Assembly (NCBI GenBank): GCA_030490835.1
Contig: CM059972.1
Location: 40,279,452-40,343,451, forward strand
Source: Annona cherimola
Taxonomy: Eukaryota > Streptophyta > Magnoliopsida > Magnoliales > Annonaceae
Length of the DNA: 64,000 nt
Direction: 5' to 3'
This document shows positions 9,071-20,717 of the stretch, piece by piece; the first letter of the stretch is position 1; every line of letters begins with the position of its first letter. Position numbers and translations under genes: made by a program. A model generated the notes under the pieces. The model saw nothing but the letters and a program-made list of their open reading frames with translations. It did not search any database and was not told the origin of the DNA.

Positions 9071-11151
9071 TGTAACGCCCCAAACCTAAATGTTCGTAAT
9101 AACTAGTCAAAAGGGATACCATATGACCTATGAAAATTTCGGCAGTATCTCCCCATAATATATAAGGGGTGGTATGTAATACACAACCTGTTATGCATAA
9201 GCAATTCAAATTCATTACAAAATGTAACATTTAACTCTATAATTATACATTTGTATCTACATATGACAAGAGAATTCATATGGAAGGAAATCATTCAAAC
9301 TTATCCATACACAATGAGCAAACCCAATAATCATAACTACATGCATCCACATAAATAGCAATCCAATTCTAAATACTGAATACAATCTGTTTAGCAAGGT
9401 CAAATCTGGTTCCATAACCGTCTACATAATGCTAATGTCAAAAGAGCATAACATGAAAATAACTTTAATTAAAGATGTTCTAATGGTTTCCATGGTTTGG
9501 TCTTCCACTTGCCCCATCTTGAGGTTCCCCACCTGACCTGGGATCTAGAGAACAAAAAGAATATCAAATCACGTGAGTCTAAATAGACTCAGTAAGTAGA
9601 TAATGGTTAGCACAAAGTGGAATAAGCAAAGTTTTGGATGTGCATGTCATGATCACAATAAAACATATGGGTCCGATACCCACTCCCAAGATCGTATGCA
9701 TATAGTCACATATAAACAGAAGGACGCGTACAATCCTCCACTCATGCCAATCAAGGGCCATGAACAACCCTCTCCTCATGTCAATCAGGGGCCATGAACA
9801 ACCCTTTTACAACCAATCATTTTCAATAACACCTCATACATAACATACAAGAATACATGTCACAACCACACATACAACATCAACAAGGCTTACTTTCAGT
9901 TCAATGTATAAAACTGCCACACGAGCATTTTAACAAACACATGGTAGGCACAGAAGGAGGAAACTCTAGTTCGTACCCTCGTTTGATTCGAATCAACTAA
10001 CATCACATTTTAAGACTACAAAAGCTGCTAACGAGTCCTCTACTTCACAAATTCACTCATTCACGACAAGTTCCCCTCAAACCTTACTTACCCTAGCTGT
10101 TACGAGCACTACGCCCCAAATCATGGATTTATTGGGTGTCATGCACCCCCCTAGTTTCACATCATGTTTACTACGAGATTTCATCATTCAATCAAGGAAG
10201 GGTAGCATCTACTTACCTTAATCGTGATTTTCCCCTAAAACAGCAACCCTGGGCTTGGATTGCAGAAATTCAGAGCTTCCTTGACTGGAATCAGTGACTT
10301 CTATGGCAGTTAGTAGAGATTTCTTGAAGCAACCCACAGCGGGATCGTACTGAATAGGAGGAAAGAAAAGAAGAGGCAGAGAACAGGAAGAGAAGAAGAG
10401 GGAAAACGGAGTCGGGCGCAAAATGGAAGATGTACCCTAACTCGCGGGCTCCTCCATATAACTTAGCCTCCATTAGGTCGGGTCGGGCCGGAGCATGGGT
10501 CAGGTCGAACCCCGTACCTACTCTGCGAGGTGAAAAAAATAGTTGTAGTGCTCAACAATGTCTGTATAAGTTATTAATCCATTAACATCATAAATTCCTA
10601 ATAGCATGTTCATAAATTACCTCATAATAAAGAAGGGTTATAATGAAAAAAAATTAAATACCTGGTTCTCACAGACTACCCTCGTTAGAAAAGTTTCATC
10701 CTCGAAACTTGCAATCATTCCCATAGATAAGGGTGTTTCTCCCTCATTGTCTGCTCCAACTCCCAAGTAGCCTCATCTTCTGTATGGTTACTCCATTGGA
10801 TTTTGAGCAGCTTGATAGTTTTGTTTCTCAATTGTTTCTCCTTACTATCTAAGACTCGAACTGGCCGCTCTACATATTGCAAATTCTTTTCTACTCGTAT
10901 TTCCTCAGGCCGGAGCACATGTGACGGATCTGGCTCATATTTCCTTAATGATGAGACATGGAATACGTCATGCACCCCAACTAAGAAAGGTGGCAAAGCA
11001 ATGCGATACGCCACCTTTCCAATTCGTTCCAACAATGTCTGTATAAGTTATTAATCTATTAACATCATAAATTCCTAATAACATGTTCATAAATTACCTC
11101 ATAATAAAGAAGGGTTATAATGAAAATAAAATTAAATACCTGGTTCTCACA
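9071..11151 (-). mobile_element. E14: internally deleted chromovirus nested in the E3 LTR
   Basis: It starts TGTAACGCC and ends CTCACA on the plus strand, with a perfect target duplication ACCTA (9066-9070 and 11152-11156). E3 LTR sequence resumes without loss. Its own 3' LTR is 9071-10673; 10674-11035 is the end of pol; 11036-11151 repeats only the first 117 bp or so of the LTR. Everything between that LTR start and the pol tail (rest of the 5' LTR, gag, most of pol) is missing. It belongs to a different LTR family from E3. Confidence 0.92.
10715..11035 (-). pseudogene. E14 pol tail: integrase C-terminus and chromodomain-like end
   Basis: This 106-residue remnant reads LERIGKVAYRIALPP and VHDVFHVSSLRKY, the GPY/F-type end of a chromovirus integrase. 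A chromodomain-like stretch follows, with RPVRVLD, IKLLKIQW and EDEATWELE. In Tekay/Del elements this region guides integration toward heterochromatin. The apparent start is only the deletion point: sequence before it is LTR. The equivalent region of E3 is recognisably similar. Confidence 0.85.
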
Positions 11152-11445
11152 ACCTAGTACCCTGTACACATGAACTTTTGCATAAATCCATCTTTAATAT
11201 GCTAGCATGATTTTTCAATCAGAAACATAGAATCACATCATTTTTTCATTGCGTTTATCAAAGAAAAATTTCAAAATATTGCATTGGAAGTAAAACATCA
11301 TTTCAACACTATTTTGCTAAGGGATAGCCATCCTTAAACATAATAGAAATAATTTTCACAAATTCATCAACAAGTTAAAGCAAAAATTACATTTATGTAA
11401 ACAATTTAGAAAAGCAAAAATCCTTTAGAAAATTTGCTTGCTTAC

Positions 11446-11489
11446 CTGTGTCTCTTCACTTTCCGCTTCCACTTTTTCTTTGCCTTTGC
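11446..11489 (-). other. Putative LTR micro-exon, E3 3' LTR (44 nt)
   Basis: On the minus strand a purine-rich 44-nt segment starting GCAAAGGCAAAG is preceded by CATGTAG and followed by GTAAGCAAGC after CACAG. It matches acceptor and donor consensus on both sides. A further donor match (CAA|GTAAGTATAC) lies upstream at 12832-12833, and an acceptor (AAAG|ATAGG) downstream at 8703-8704. No transcript evidence is available. Confidence 0.45.
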
Positions 11490-14350
11490 CTACATGAGAA
11501 TAATATATATTTTTCATATATTTATTTTTCTCATATTTCATTTAGTTTTCCAACCCATTCCACTCACATATATCATTTATTTGACTTCACAAGTTATTAT
11601 GCACATATATAGCTTATTTTTACACATTTCTTCGGCTACCACATAACATAACTTATATAACCCCATACATAAGGTATTAATTTCAATCTCACAAAATTTA
11701 TTTAATAATCATCATACATAGGTCTATTACCGCAATTTGCCATTTATCAGTATTTCCAAGATACACGCACGGGTGTTTCTTTTATGCACATATCGCTGCT
11801 TTCGCTCCATAAATCAAGTCCAAAATTTTGGAATTAATATCATAAAATCTTAAACAGATATATAAACATGGAATTCATCTTATTTTCATGCATTTTTGCA
11901 CAAAATCACTTTTCACAACTCATTCTTCACTTATACACATTTATCACTTCACATATGCTCATTTGGTAACATATACATAAGATATTTCATAAAATTTGCT
12001 AAGGAAGAAATTTAATCCATATTTCAGCGTTTTAATTACCCTTAATTACTATTGCATTTAGGGTATTTTCATGAGATTTAAATCCATTCAACATAGGTTT
12101 CGAAAACAGCAAGTTTGGAACCCGTTTTTCACCCATTTAACGTGTCTTTTGACACATAACCCTAAGCAGTCATAAAATTCCGAAATTTCAGCATGTAATC
12201 CCACTTTTCTTAATCCATATTTAGGGATTTAACACGTATATAACGTCCATGAATTATCATTTCTCAAAACAGCAAGTTGCCTACACGTTTTGAGTCCCGT
12301 TTCACATCGGTTTGACACACTTTCATGAAATCTATAAAAATCCGTTTTAGGGATTCTTTTTCCAAATATTTTTGGGCATCCATAACACCTTAAACCTAGG
12401 GTATTTTACCCTACATAGCATTCATAAAACATGCAAACCCATTTTCATAACATTTTTAGCTTAGAAACATGGAAATTAGGTCATAATCATTACTTTGCAT
12501 TCCATAACTTCAAAAATTAATCAATTAAGCATAAACAATATATGTTTTGCATAAATACATGATTCATAACCTAATCACATCATCAAACCAAAACACCAAC
12601 TTGTCATGGAGATTTAGGGTTTACCAACTTGGATTTTCCACTCAATACACATGCAAAACTTCACTTTCATCAACTTAAACATGAAAATTCATACATGAAA
12701 CCTAATACCCATTCATATCAGATCAAAAGCATGTTAACTCATCATTTTACATATTCTTTGAGCATCCTTTTCATATTCCTATTTTGGAGTTTAAAGACTC
12801 AAAATAATCAACTCAAACAACACGTATACTTACTTGGTTTAGAGCTAATTCAAACCCTAATCCTTGGGGATGATTTTCCTCCACAAATTCTCCTCTTTTT
12901 TCTTATTTTTCCTTCTTCCTTGGCTGGTAAAAATGGGACGTGAGCTGCTCTATGGTTTGGAGTGAAAAAACCAACACTTAGCCAACTTTTTCCAACCTCC
13001 TTCTACATGGACGTGCATGGGTTATAAGCTGGATTTTTTTCCAGCTGTAGGCCCCACTTCTTGGGAATTTTCCACATCATTTAATGCTCCCTTATCACGT
13101 TCATGTGTTGGCAACTTCCCAGCCAAGTAAATTAGATTTTTACCATTTTCAAAAATCCAGAAAATCACTTTAATCCATGGTCGTCCAAGCTCTGCAGTTA
13201 GCACATCATTTTCTATATATTTTTTCAGCAATTTTTCCATTTTTAAAATTCCAAAATGTGGGTAATTTATATACCTAATTAAACCTTAACTCGTATATTA
13301 ATTTAGTATTAAAATACGTAGCAAAAATGGCAGCAATAGTTGCTCATCATAAACGTCCAAGTGCCCCTATGCTGTCTACGTTTTCAGCTTCATGCATCTG
13401 CATTCTCTAATTTTTCTATTGCTGTAAATATTCATAATTTTAATGCATATGTTATGTACCTATCATCTGCATATACATATATTTTAAAAAATTAAAAATT
13501 CAAAAAAATCAGCATGGCAGCCCCTTGGACGTCCCCTTGTGCCACCTTGCCTATGCTCGCTTTTGAGCATTTTGTAGCTCCATTATAGGGTGTATTCATT
13601 GTTGGATCATAGGGTGGATATTTGCATTTTATATTAATTCATAAAATGCCTTAAAAATGGGCTGCACTTGACACCTCAGATCCCATTAAAACCATGCAAT
13701 TATGTCAAGTACTCTAGCATTAAATGCAAGGTATTCTTGAGGAGCATTAGTCAACCAAGCTCACCTTTTTCAATGCATTTATTTTTCCAACATTTCAATA
13801 TTAATCTAAGAAATCCAAAATAAACATCTCATGATTTCATTCAACCATTTCAAATTTCATCTCAATCCGATTTTCCTAGCTCTCGTTATAGCCGTTTAAA
13901 GTTAACGGTTAAAATTGAAATATGATCAATAAATCATAACTCTCATTTCATCAAGAATTTTCATAACCAATTAATTCCATAATATCAATCCCAACATCAT
14001 TAATTTCCATTTCAAATTTCAATTGAATTCGCCTTACAGGCGTTGAGTTATGAATTTTCTAGTATTTTTCATTAAACTTGTCAATTATCATATAAATTCT
14101 CATAATTCATATTAAATAATGGAAAATTATTATCCATAATGTATTTGCACATTTACATCAACAATAATTTACTCGAATTCCATTGTCTCATTTTAGCTCA
14201 AAATGATCATTCACATCATTATTGCTAATCCATAACCCTAATTACAATAATTAGCAAAATTACATAAAACCTTCATAATTCAATAATTCCCAAATAAATA
14301 TCATATACATGATTAATGCATACATATGCTACATTGGTTAGGGTTTCAAA

Positions 14351-14366
14351 ATGCTCCCCCCTTATA
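14351..14366 (-). other. E3 polypurine tract
   Basis: On the minus strand this reads TATAAGGGGGGAGCAT directly before the 3' LTR. It is the expected plus-strand primer. Confidence 0.8.
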
Positions 14367-14388
14367 ACAGGTTTCGTCCCGAAACCGT

Positions 14389-15129
14389 CTATTCCTCAAA
14401 CAGCTGGGGGTACTTTCGTTCCACTTTTTCTTTTAACTCCCAAGTAGCTTCATTTTCGGAATATCGGTTCCATTGTACCTTTACGTATTCGATTTTCCAA
14501 TTTTGAAGCTTTTGTACCTTGTGATCCAAGATTCTCACTGGCCTTTCTTCATAATTTAGATAATCTTGAATCGGCAAATTCTCGGCCACTAATATATGTG
14601 TTGGGTCTGGAACATACTTCCTAAGCATCGATATATAAAACACATTGTGAACTAGGGCTAGCGCTGGGGGTAAGGTTACTCGATATGCCAACTTCTCAAC
14701 CTTTTCCAAAACTTCAAATGGTCCAATAAATCTGGGATTCAACTTTCCTCTTTTCCCAAACCGTGTAACTCCCTTGAATGGCGTGACCTTTATAAACACG
14801 TGTTTTCCGACTTGGATGTTTAAATCCATTCTCTTGCAATCTGTGTAACTCTTTTGCCGGTTTTGGGCAGTGAGTATACACTGGTGAATTGTTCTCACCT
14901 TGTCTGCCATTAGTTGAGATAAGTCTGGGGCTAACCTTTTCTCTACAACTTCATCCCAGTTCAACGGCGTTCGACATCGCCGACCATATAATGCTTCAAA
15001 TGGAGCCATTTGGATGCTAGCTTGATAGCTATTGTTGTATGCGAATTCTGCAATCAATATGTACTCATCCCATGATCCTCCAAACTCTAAGGTACACATT
15101 CGGAGCATATCTTCAATAATTTGATTCAC
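14389..15129 (-). pseudogene. pol: E3 integrase C-terminus with chromodomain
   Basis: This 246-residue open part of pol starts inside the integrase core (EDMLRMCTLEFGGSWDEYI, then APFEALYGRRCRTPL). It continues through the GPY/F module (KLNPRFIGPFEVLEKV, LAYRVTLPPALA, VHNVFYISMLRKY). It ends in a chromodomain-like region with YEERPVRILDH, IEYVKVQW and ENEATWELKEK. The upstream integrase core (about 15130-15650) is broken by several stops, so no full integrase can be made. The chromodomain places E3 with the chromoviruses. Confidence 0.87.
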
Positions 15130-15902
15130 CCGCTCCGTTTATCCATCGGTTTGAGGATGAAAGGTTGTACTGAACTTGAGTTGGGTGCTTAAGGTTTCGT
15201 GCAAGCTTTTCCAAAACCTTGACGTAAACATAACATTTCAATCTGAGATAATCGACTTTGGCACTCCATGTAGTCGTACAACCTCTTTATAATAAACCTT
15301 AGCCAGTTTTTCTGCGGTATAAGTCCTTTTGATAGGTAGGAAGTGCACAACTTTCGATAACCCATCTACAATTACCCATATAGAATCGTTTCCTGCTTGG
15401 GTCTAGGTAATCCCTCAATGAAATCCATGGTAATGTCATCCCACTTCCATTAAGGAATTTCTAAGGACTGTAGCTTATCAGGTATTTTCTGGTGATCCGC
15501 CTTCACCCATTGGCAAGTTAAACATTTAGCCATATATTCAGCAATCTCTCTTTTCATATTATTCCACCAATATGCTTTCTTGAGATCCTGATACATCTTA
15601 GTACTCCCTGGGTGAATAGAAAATGGCAAAAAATGTGCCTCTTTAAGGATTTATTCCTTTAATTCAACTATATTAGGTATGCAAAGGCGACCCTTGTACC
15701 TGTACACACCTTGCTCATCAATAGCAAATTTTGTCAACCCCTTTTTCTTCATTTTCTCAACATGTGTATGTAGGTCTGTATCCTTTTGCTGCGCAATCTT
15801 GATCTGTTCAAAATGTGATGATTGTATATGTAATTGTGATAGTCTGGTGTGAACTCTTGGTGGACATACAATCAATTCCATTTGCCTTATCTCCTGAAGC
15901 AA
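15130..15902 (-). pseudogene. pol: E3 integrase zinc-binding region and core, degraded
   Basis: An open piece at 15651-15902 covers the linker after RNase H (VCPPRVHTRL, IDEQGVYRYKGRLCIPNI). Below it the zinc-binding HHCC region can be followed, shifting frame, around 15480-15640, and the integrase core around 15130-15480. There are several stops, so this part is non-functional. Confidence 0.75.
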
Positions 15903-15941
15903 ACCTTCCTCCTTAGTGATAAGATGCGCTAAGCTGACGTT

Positions 15942-16247
15942 TCAGCTCAATGCATCAACTACCACATTTGCCTTACCTGGATGGTATAAAATCTCCAAAT
16001 CATAATCCTTCAACAACTCGAGCCATCTCCTTTGTCTCATGTTCAACTCCTTCTGCGTAAAAATATATTTAAGGCTCTTGTGATCGGTGTAAATCTCACA
16101 TCTTGCACCATACAGGTAATGTCTCCATATTTTCAAGGCAAATACCACGGCTGCTAACTCTAAATCATGCATGTGGTAGCTTACCTCATTGGGCTTTAAC
16201 CGTCGTGACGTATAGGCTATCACTTTACCCCGTTGCATCAAACACAA
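15942..16247 (-). pseudogene. pol: E3 RNase H domain
   Basis: This 101-residue open segment has [63 protein letters not shown] and [13 protein letters not shown]. These are typical chromovirus RNase H blocks (Ty3 type). It is separated from RT by a frame break near 16247-16346. The segment itself is quite well preserved. Confidence 0.87.
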
Positions 16248-16345
16248 CCCAACCCTTTTCTTGACACATCACTATAAACTACAAACCCTTCATTTCCTTC
16301 GGGTAGGGTTAAGATGGGTGATTCCACCAATCGCTGTTTCAATTT

Positions 16346-17379
16346 CTAAAAGCTACGCTCGCATTCCTCAGACCATACATACCTGACTCCTTTATGAGTT
16401 AACTTGGTTAACGGGGCTGACAGTTGTAAAAACCCTTCAATAAACCTTCTATAATAGCCGGCCAACCCTAGAAAACTTTGAATTTCCATAATGGTCGTTG
16501 GCCTTGGCCATTTCAATATCGTCTCAATCTTTTGAGGATCAACTTGAATACCCTTTTCAGATATTATATGCCTGAGAAATCCGATTTGTTTTAGCCAAAA
16601 CTCGCATTTCTTTAAATTGTCATACAATTTCTCTTTTCTCAACCTTTCTAATACCCTTCGCAAATGGTCTTCATGTTCTTTCTCCGTTTTAGAGTAGATT
16701 AGGACATCATTGATAAATACAACCACAAACTGATCCAGATAGTCCCGAAAAATCCTATTCATCATATCCATGAACACAGCAGGGGCATTAGTAAGTCCAA
16801 AAGGCATTACCAGAAACTCATAATGTCCATACCTGGTTCGAAATGCTGTTTTACGAGTATCGGCCGGACTTATTATTACTGATGGTATCCTGATTGTAAG
16901 TCAATCTTGGAGAAAGTCACGGCTCCTTGCAATTGATCGAATAGATCATCGATCCTGGGCAATGAATATTTATTCTTAATGGTAACCTTATTTAACTTTC
17001 GGTAACCAATACGTAACCTCAAGCTTCTATCTTTTTTCCTCACAAACAATACCTGAGCTCCCCAAGGGGACACACTTGGTCTAATGAAACCCTTGTCCAA
17101 CAGCTCCTGTATTTGCGCCCTTAGTTCATTCATCTCAGTTGGCGCCATCCTGTATGGAGTTTTAGAAATCGGAGCTGTACCCGACATCACATCAATAGTC
17201 ATATCCATTTCCCGTTGTGAAGGTAATGTGGTTAATTCCTTTGGAAATACATCTAAAAAATTTCTAACCACAGGTATTTGATTAATTTCTACTTCCATGC
17301 CTTTGTTCACGTTCACAGACACCAAGTAGGCTTGACACTTTTGCCGGATCATTCTGACAGCTTTCATAGATGATATCAA
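16346..17379 (-). pseudogene. pol: E3 reverse transcriptase, catalytic Asp mutated
   Basis: Two open pieces, 16876-17379 and 16346-16807, cover RT. The first has [39 protein letters not shown] and [12 protein letters not shown]. The second begins [18 protein letters not shown] and contains FINDVLIYS where the family has F-I-D-D: the first catalytic Asp is Asn, explained by one G-to-A change in a CpG. The frame breaks between 16807 and 16876. RT activity should be lost. Confidence 0.87.
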
Positions 17380-17562
17380 GATACTTGAACTGTCAGGTTA
17401 CCTCAATTTTCCAATGGCAATCTCCCTTCCTGGAGTTACTTCAAATTGCACTTTCTTATTCTTACAGTGTATGGTTGCTCCCCATTGGCTTAGCCAATCC
17501 ATACCCAATATCATGTCGAACTTAGTCATAGGTAATAGGATCAAATCAGCTTCTAGAATCAA

Positions 17563-17823
17563 TCATCCTATCCTAATTGGGCATGCTCTGCATACTTGGC
17601 TAGTGCTTGCTAACCTATAGACTGGAGATTCTACATGTATAACCTGATTGGTCTCTTCTACCGACGGTGCATGGGTGGTCATGTATTTGTATGCTATGAA
17701 TGAATGGGTAGTACTAGAATCAAACAAAGCTACCGCCAAATTTCCTAGAATATAAACCGTACCTGTGACCACCTTTTCCTCTTGTTCTTGAGATTCTGTC
17801 CGGGTCAAGACATACACATGCAC
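17563..17823 (-). pseudogene. pol: E3 aspartic protease region
   Basis: This short open segment has VVTGTVYILGNLAVALFDSSTTHSFIA. The motif DSSTTHSF corresponds to the retropepsin-like DSGATHSF, keeping the Asp but with Ser for the Gly. The segment lies between gag and RT as expected. Below it (17380-17562) a degraded continuation of the protease can be followed, including WLSQWGATIHC-like coding in a broken frame. Confidence 0.75.
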
Positions 17824-17901
17824 CGGATTCGTAGAAGTTCCCTGCTTACTTGTTGCTCTAGGTATCCTAAGCTGAGCAGGTCTTCCATGTCCTTGATATG
17901 A

Positions 17902-19151
17902 CTACACTTTGTTTGGGCAGTTCGGGGCTATGTGACCCGTTTGATCACATGTATAACACTTGACCACCTTTGCTTCCCCTGGCCTGCACTCCTTGGCGAT
18001 GTGACCCATCTGTCCACATTTGTAACACCGATTCGAGCCCTTTAGACACTCGCCTGTATGCCGTTTCTGACACTTCCTACACAGCGGCGAGCTTTTTCTC
18101 TTTTGAATTCTTTTTTCCTTTCTTATACTGCCTTTTCTAGCTGTCTTTTTTCCGGTTTCCATTTCCTTGGGACCCGTACTGAACGCCCTTGAACCCAATC
18201 TTAGTTCTTGAGTTCTTAAGGTTTCAATTTCCAAAGCCCTTGCTCTCTCAAGGCTTGAAGCGTAATCCTTTATCAGCAGAGGTGTCAAACTCTCTCGCAG
18301 ATATGGCCTCAACCCTTGTTGAAATCTCTGTGCCTTATTTTGTGGCACATTAGCGATCCAAGGGACATATCTGACCAGAGCATTAAACCTTGTAGCATAC
18401 TCGGTGACTGCCATCTCCCTTGATATAATTTCTCAAATTCTATCACCTTTTACCTCTGTAAATCAACCAAGAGGTATTCTTTGTTAAATTCTTCCATAAA
18501 AGTTTGCCAAGACACTTCTTCAGGTCATGGCATTGTAATTAACATCGTCTCCCACCATTAATGTGCATCTTTTGCTAACAAATGGGTGGCACACAATACT
18601 TTCTGACGGTCATTGCATGGAGATATCTTAAATAATTTCTTAATCTCCATCAACCACTGCTATGCTTGGACCGGGTTGGGTTCTCCAGAAAATTTCGGGG
18701 GTCGCTGTTCTAGAAAGGCATTTATGGCTCTTCTATCAACTTTCATTAGCTGATTTTCATCCCTTAAAGGTGCTGATGTGACAATAGGGTCCGCCATCGG
18801 AGCAGGTCCTTCTCTCTCTGCACTATCCAACTGAGCTTGTTGGGTCCTTTCCCATAATCCTTGTATAATGTCGGTAGTCTGTGCTGCCCAATCCCTAGTG
18901 GCCTGCTGCATTGCTTTTTCCACCACTGCAGCCACTCTTTCCTCCATGAGTTTATTCTGCCTCGACTCAATTTCCTCCTCCATATTCCGTTCAGGGCTTT
19001 CATCATTCCGCCTTTGTTGGTTCCTTTGGTCTTATGTCACTGGCCTTCCTCTTTTAGGTCGGCTAGTTTTGCCAACTTCATGTTGGCTTGGAACCTCTGT
19101 CGCTGCCTCTTTTCCTTTATTTTTCCTTACTCTTGCTCTCGTTTCTACCAT
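17902..19151 (-). pseudogene. gag: E3 Gag with CCHC knuckles
   Basis: The start is placed at the ATG at 19151 (MVETRARVRKNK), in frame with the open piece at 18660-18983 (MEEEIESRQNKLMEERVAAVVEKA). An in-frame stop lies near 19035, and more breaks occur at 18415-18660. The C-terminal piece 17902-18414 holds the capsid end ([17 protein letters not shown]) and zinc knuckles [14 protein letters not shown] and [14 protein letters not shown], plus a Cys-rich lead-in ([12 protein letters not shown]). This is a typical chromovirus Gag. The extra ORF lies 445 bases before its start. Confidence 0.85.
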
Positions 19152-19595
19152 TGTTTTAATCTGAGTATATAATAGCACACTTTTCATTTTCAATTAGCAT
19201 TAAATTATTATATACGCATTTCATTGATAATCATCATGGAATCATTGCATACGCATTTCATTATCACATGGTCAAAACCAATTTATTCAATCATAATATC
19301 TCACATCAGTCAAGCTCATTCATTCATATATATTTAAAGCATCGGGAATTCAGTATTTCAACATATTCATTTACATTCATCATATTCACATCATCACATT
19401 CGTAATTAGTACATGTAAGAGTAAATCATACTTATGTAAACATTTAGCATAGCACACACATTTCACACTTATATACATGTCAGTTCACCATAGAAACCAT
19501 AGTATCAACCAACCATAATTATACATACACCACATTGTCATCAAGCCACACTTGTATATACACAACTTAAAAACCAAAACAAGAGACAAGAAAGT

Positions 19596-20437
19596 TCATC
19601 GTCTTCCTGGGCCTCTCTTTAGACGTCTACGTCTACGTGGAACTTGTGAGGGTGCCTCTGTGATTATACTAGTGTTGGACCATGCCTAAACCTCATCATC
19701 ACTACTATCATCATCATCGTCCTCCTCCTCGTCATCCTCTACAAACTCTACTATTTCCTCCTCTACTTCCTCCTCTGCTTCTTCTGCTTCATCCTCCTCC
19801 TCTTCCTCGAAAGGCTCAAGGAATTCCATAGAGTCGTCATCATCATTGACCTCGGCCAATCGAACAATTTCACCTGTGTTCTCCATTATATAGAGCATCA
19901 CCTCGTCAAGTTTAGGAGCAACAGGTACTTCGATGACTCCCTCGGCATGACGCCTTTGTATATAGAGGGCCATGTCCACTTCCCGCTGATGGAGTCTATT
20001 CCAAGATGCTCCGTAACAAAACTGGACACATCCATCAACGAACCTATACCATGAGCCTGTGTCGGGGGGGGTGTAGGTGCTTTAGTCTTTGCCCAAAAGT
20101 CCTGTAGGTCCTGTGGGTCTACTCTGTCAGTTAGAACACGTGGATCCCGGGGAATTCCAAGATAGGTTCCTGGGAGAACTCGGGCTCTAGGCTTATAACT
20201 TGAAGATTCGCCTAACCCTTGCCTGTGCTGATTGGAGGAAGCCTGATAGTTTTCCTGAGTGTGGTCATGAGTGCATATAGGTGAAACTCCTGGGGGAACT
20301 GATAGGAACGGTGAAGTGTCGTGCTGAGACCCCCACCATCTATTAATATTTTCTTCCCTTCGCTGTCTCCTCTCTTCCTCTTCTCTTTCTTTTTGTAACT
20401 CCTCCGCACGCATCACCTGCTTACCTCTATCCACCAT
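19596..20437 (-). pseudogene. Extra ORF between primer site and gag in E3: acidic, Arg-rich end
   Basis: I do not recognise this ORF. It is on the coding strand of E3, between the primer site (20700) and gag (19151). From the ATG at 20437 (MVDRGKQVMRAEELQKEREEEERRQRREEN) it runs to about 19990, where one frameshift joins MALYIQRRHAEGVIEVPVAPKLDEV and a long acidic run of Glu and Asp (19690-19830). A TAG near 19687 interrupts it. The same frame continues to 19596 and ends VPRRRRRLKRGPGRR, which resembles a nuclear or nucleolar signal. An acidic tract with a basic end could suggest chromatin or nucleic-acid binding, but that is a guess. Chromoviruses usually have no ORF here. Confidence 0.6.
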
Positions 20438-20699
20438 CTGTATAGACATAGCAATCAAATTGCATTGCAACAATAATTCATTATTACATGGCATGCATTT
20501 CATCATGTTATAAGCATACCTAATCATCATATAGCATGTATTTCATCATGTTATAATTATACATGAGCATCCTATAATCATATCTAATTCATCACATAAT
20601 CATGTGCAATCATGTATAATCATGTGTGATCATGTATATTTCATCATGTTCTATCAATTTTCTATACTCAGAAATTTTCCACGCCTATTTACCAATCCA

Positions 20700-20712
20700 T
20701 GCTCTGATACCA
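20700..20712 (-). other. E3 primer binding site (initiator tRNA-Met)
   Basis: On the minus strand this reads TGGTATCAGAGCA, an exact match to the usual iMet primer site. It lies five bases inside the 5' LTR boundary at 20718. About 260 bases of AT-rich leader without a gene separate it from the extra ORF. Confidence 0.93.
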
Positions 20713-20717
20713 AGCTC

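Larger units (their letters stand above)
8270..14350 (-). repeat. E3 3' LTR, interrupted by E14
   Basis: It starts TGTGGCGCC on the plus strand and ends TTTCAAA, where the partner LTR has TTTCACA; a terminal base has mutated. Without E14 and its duplicated target it is about 3.99 kb, equal to the other LTR. It contains the intron-like layout described elsewhere, on the minus strand. Apart from E14 I see no genes in it; the short ORFs are not conserved. Confidence 0.9.

Noticed and set aside
19686..19979. Acidic ORF considered as a host gene exon (histone chaperone-like)
   Set aside because: It lies between the primer site and gag of E3, on the element's coding strand, and continues an upstream element frame after one frameshift. 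It is better treated as part of E3.
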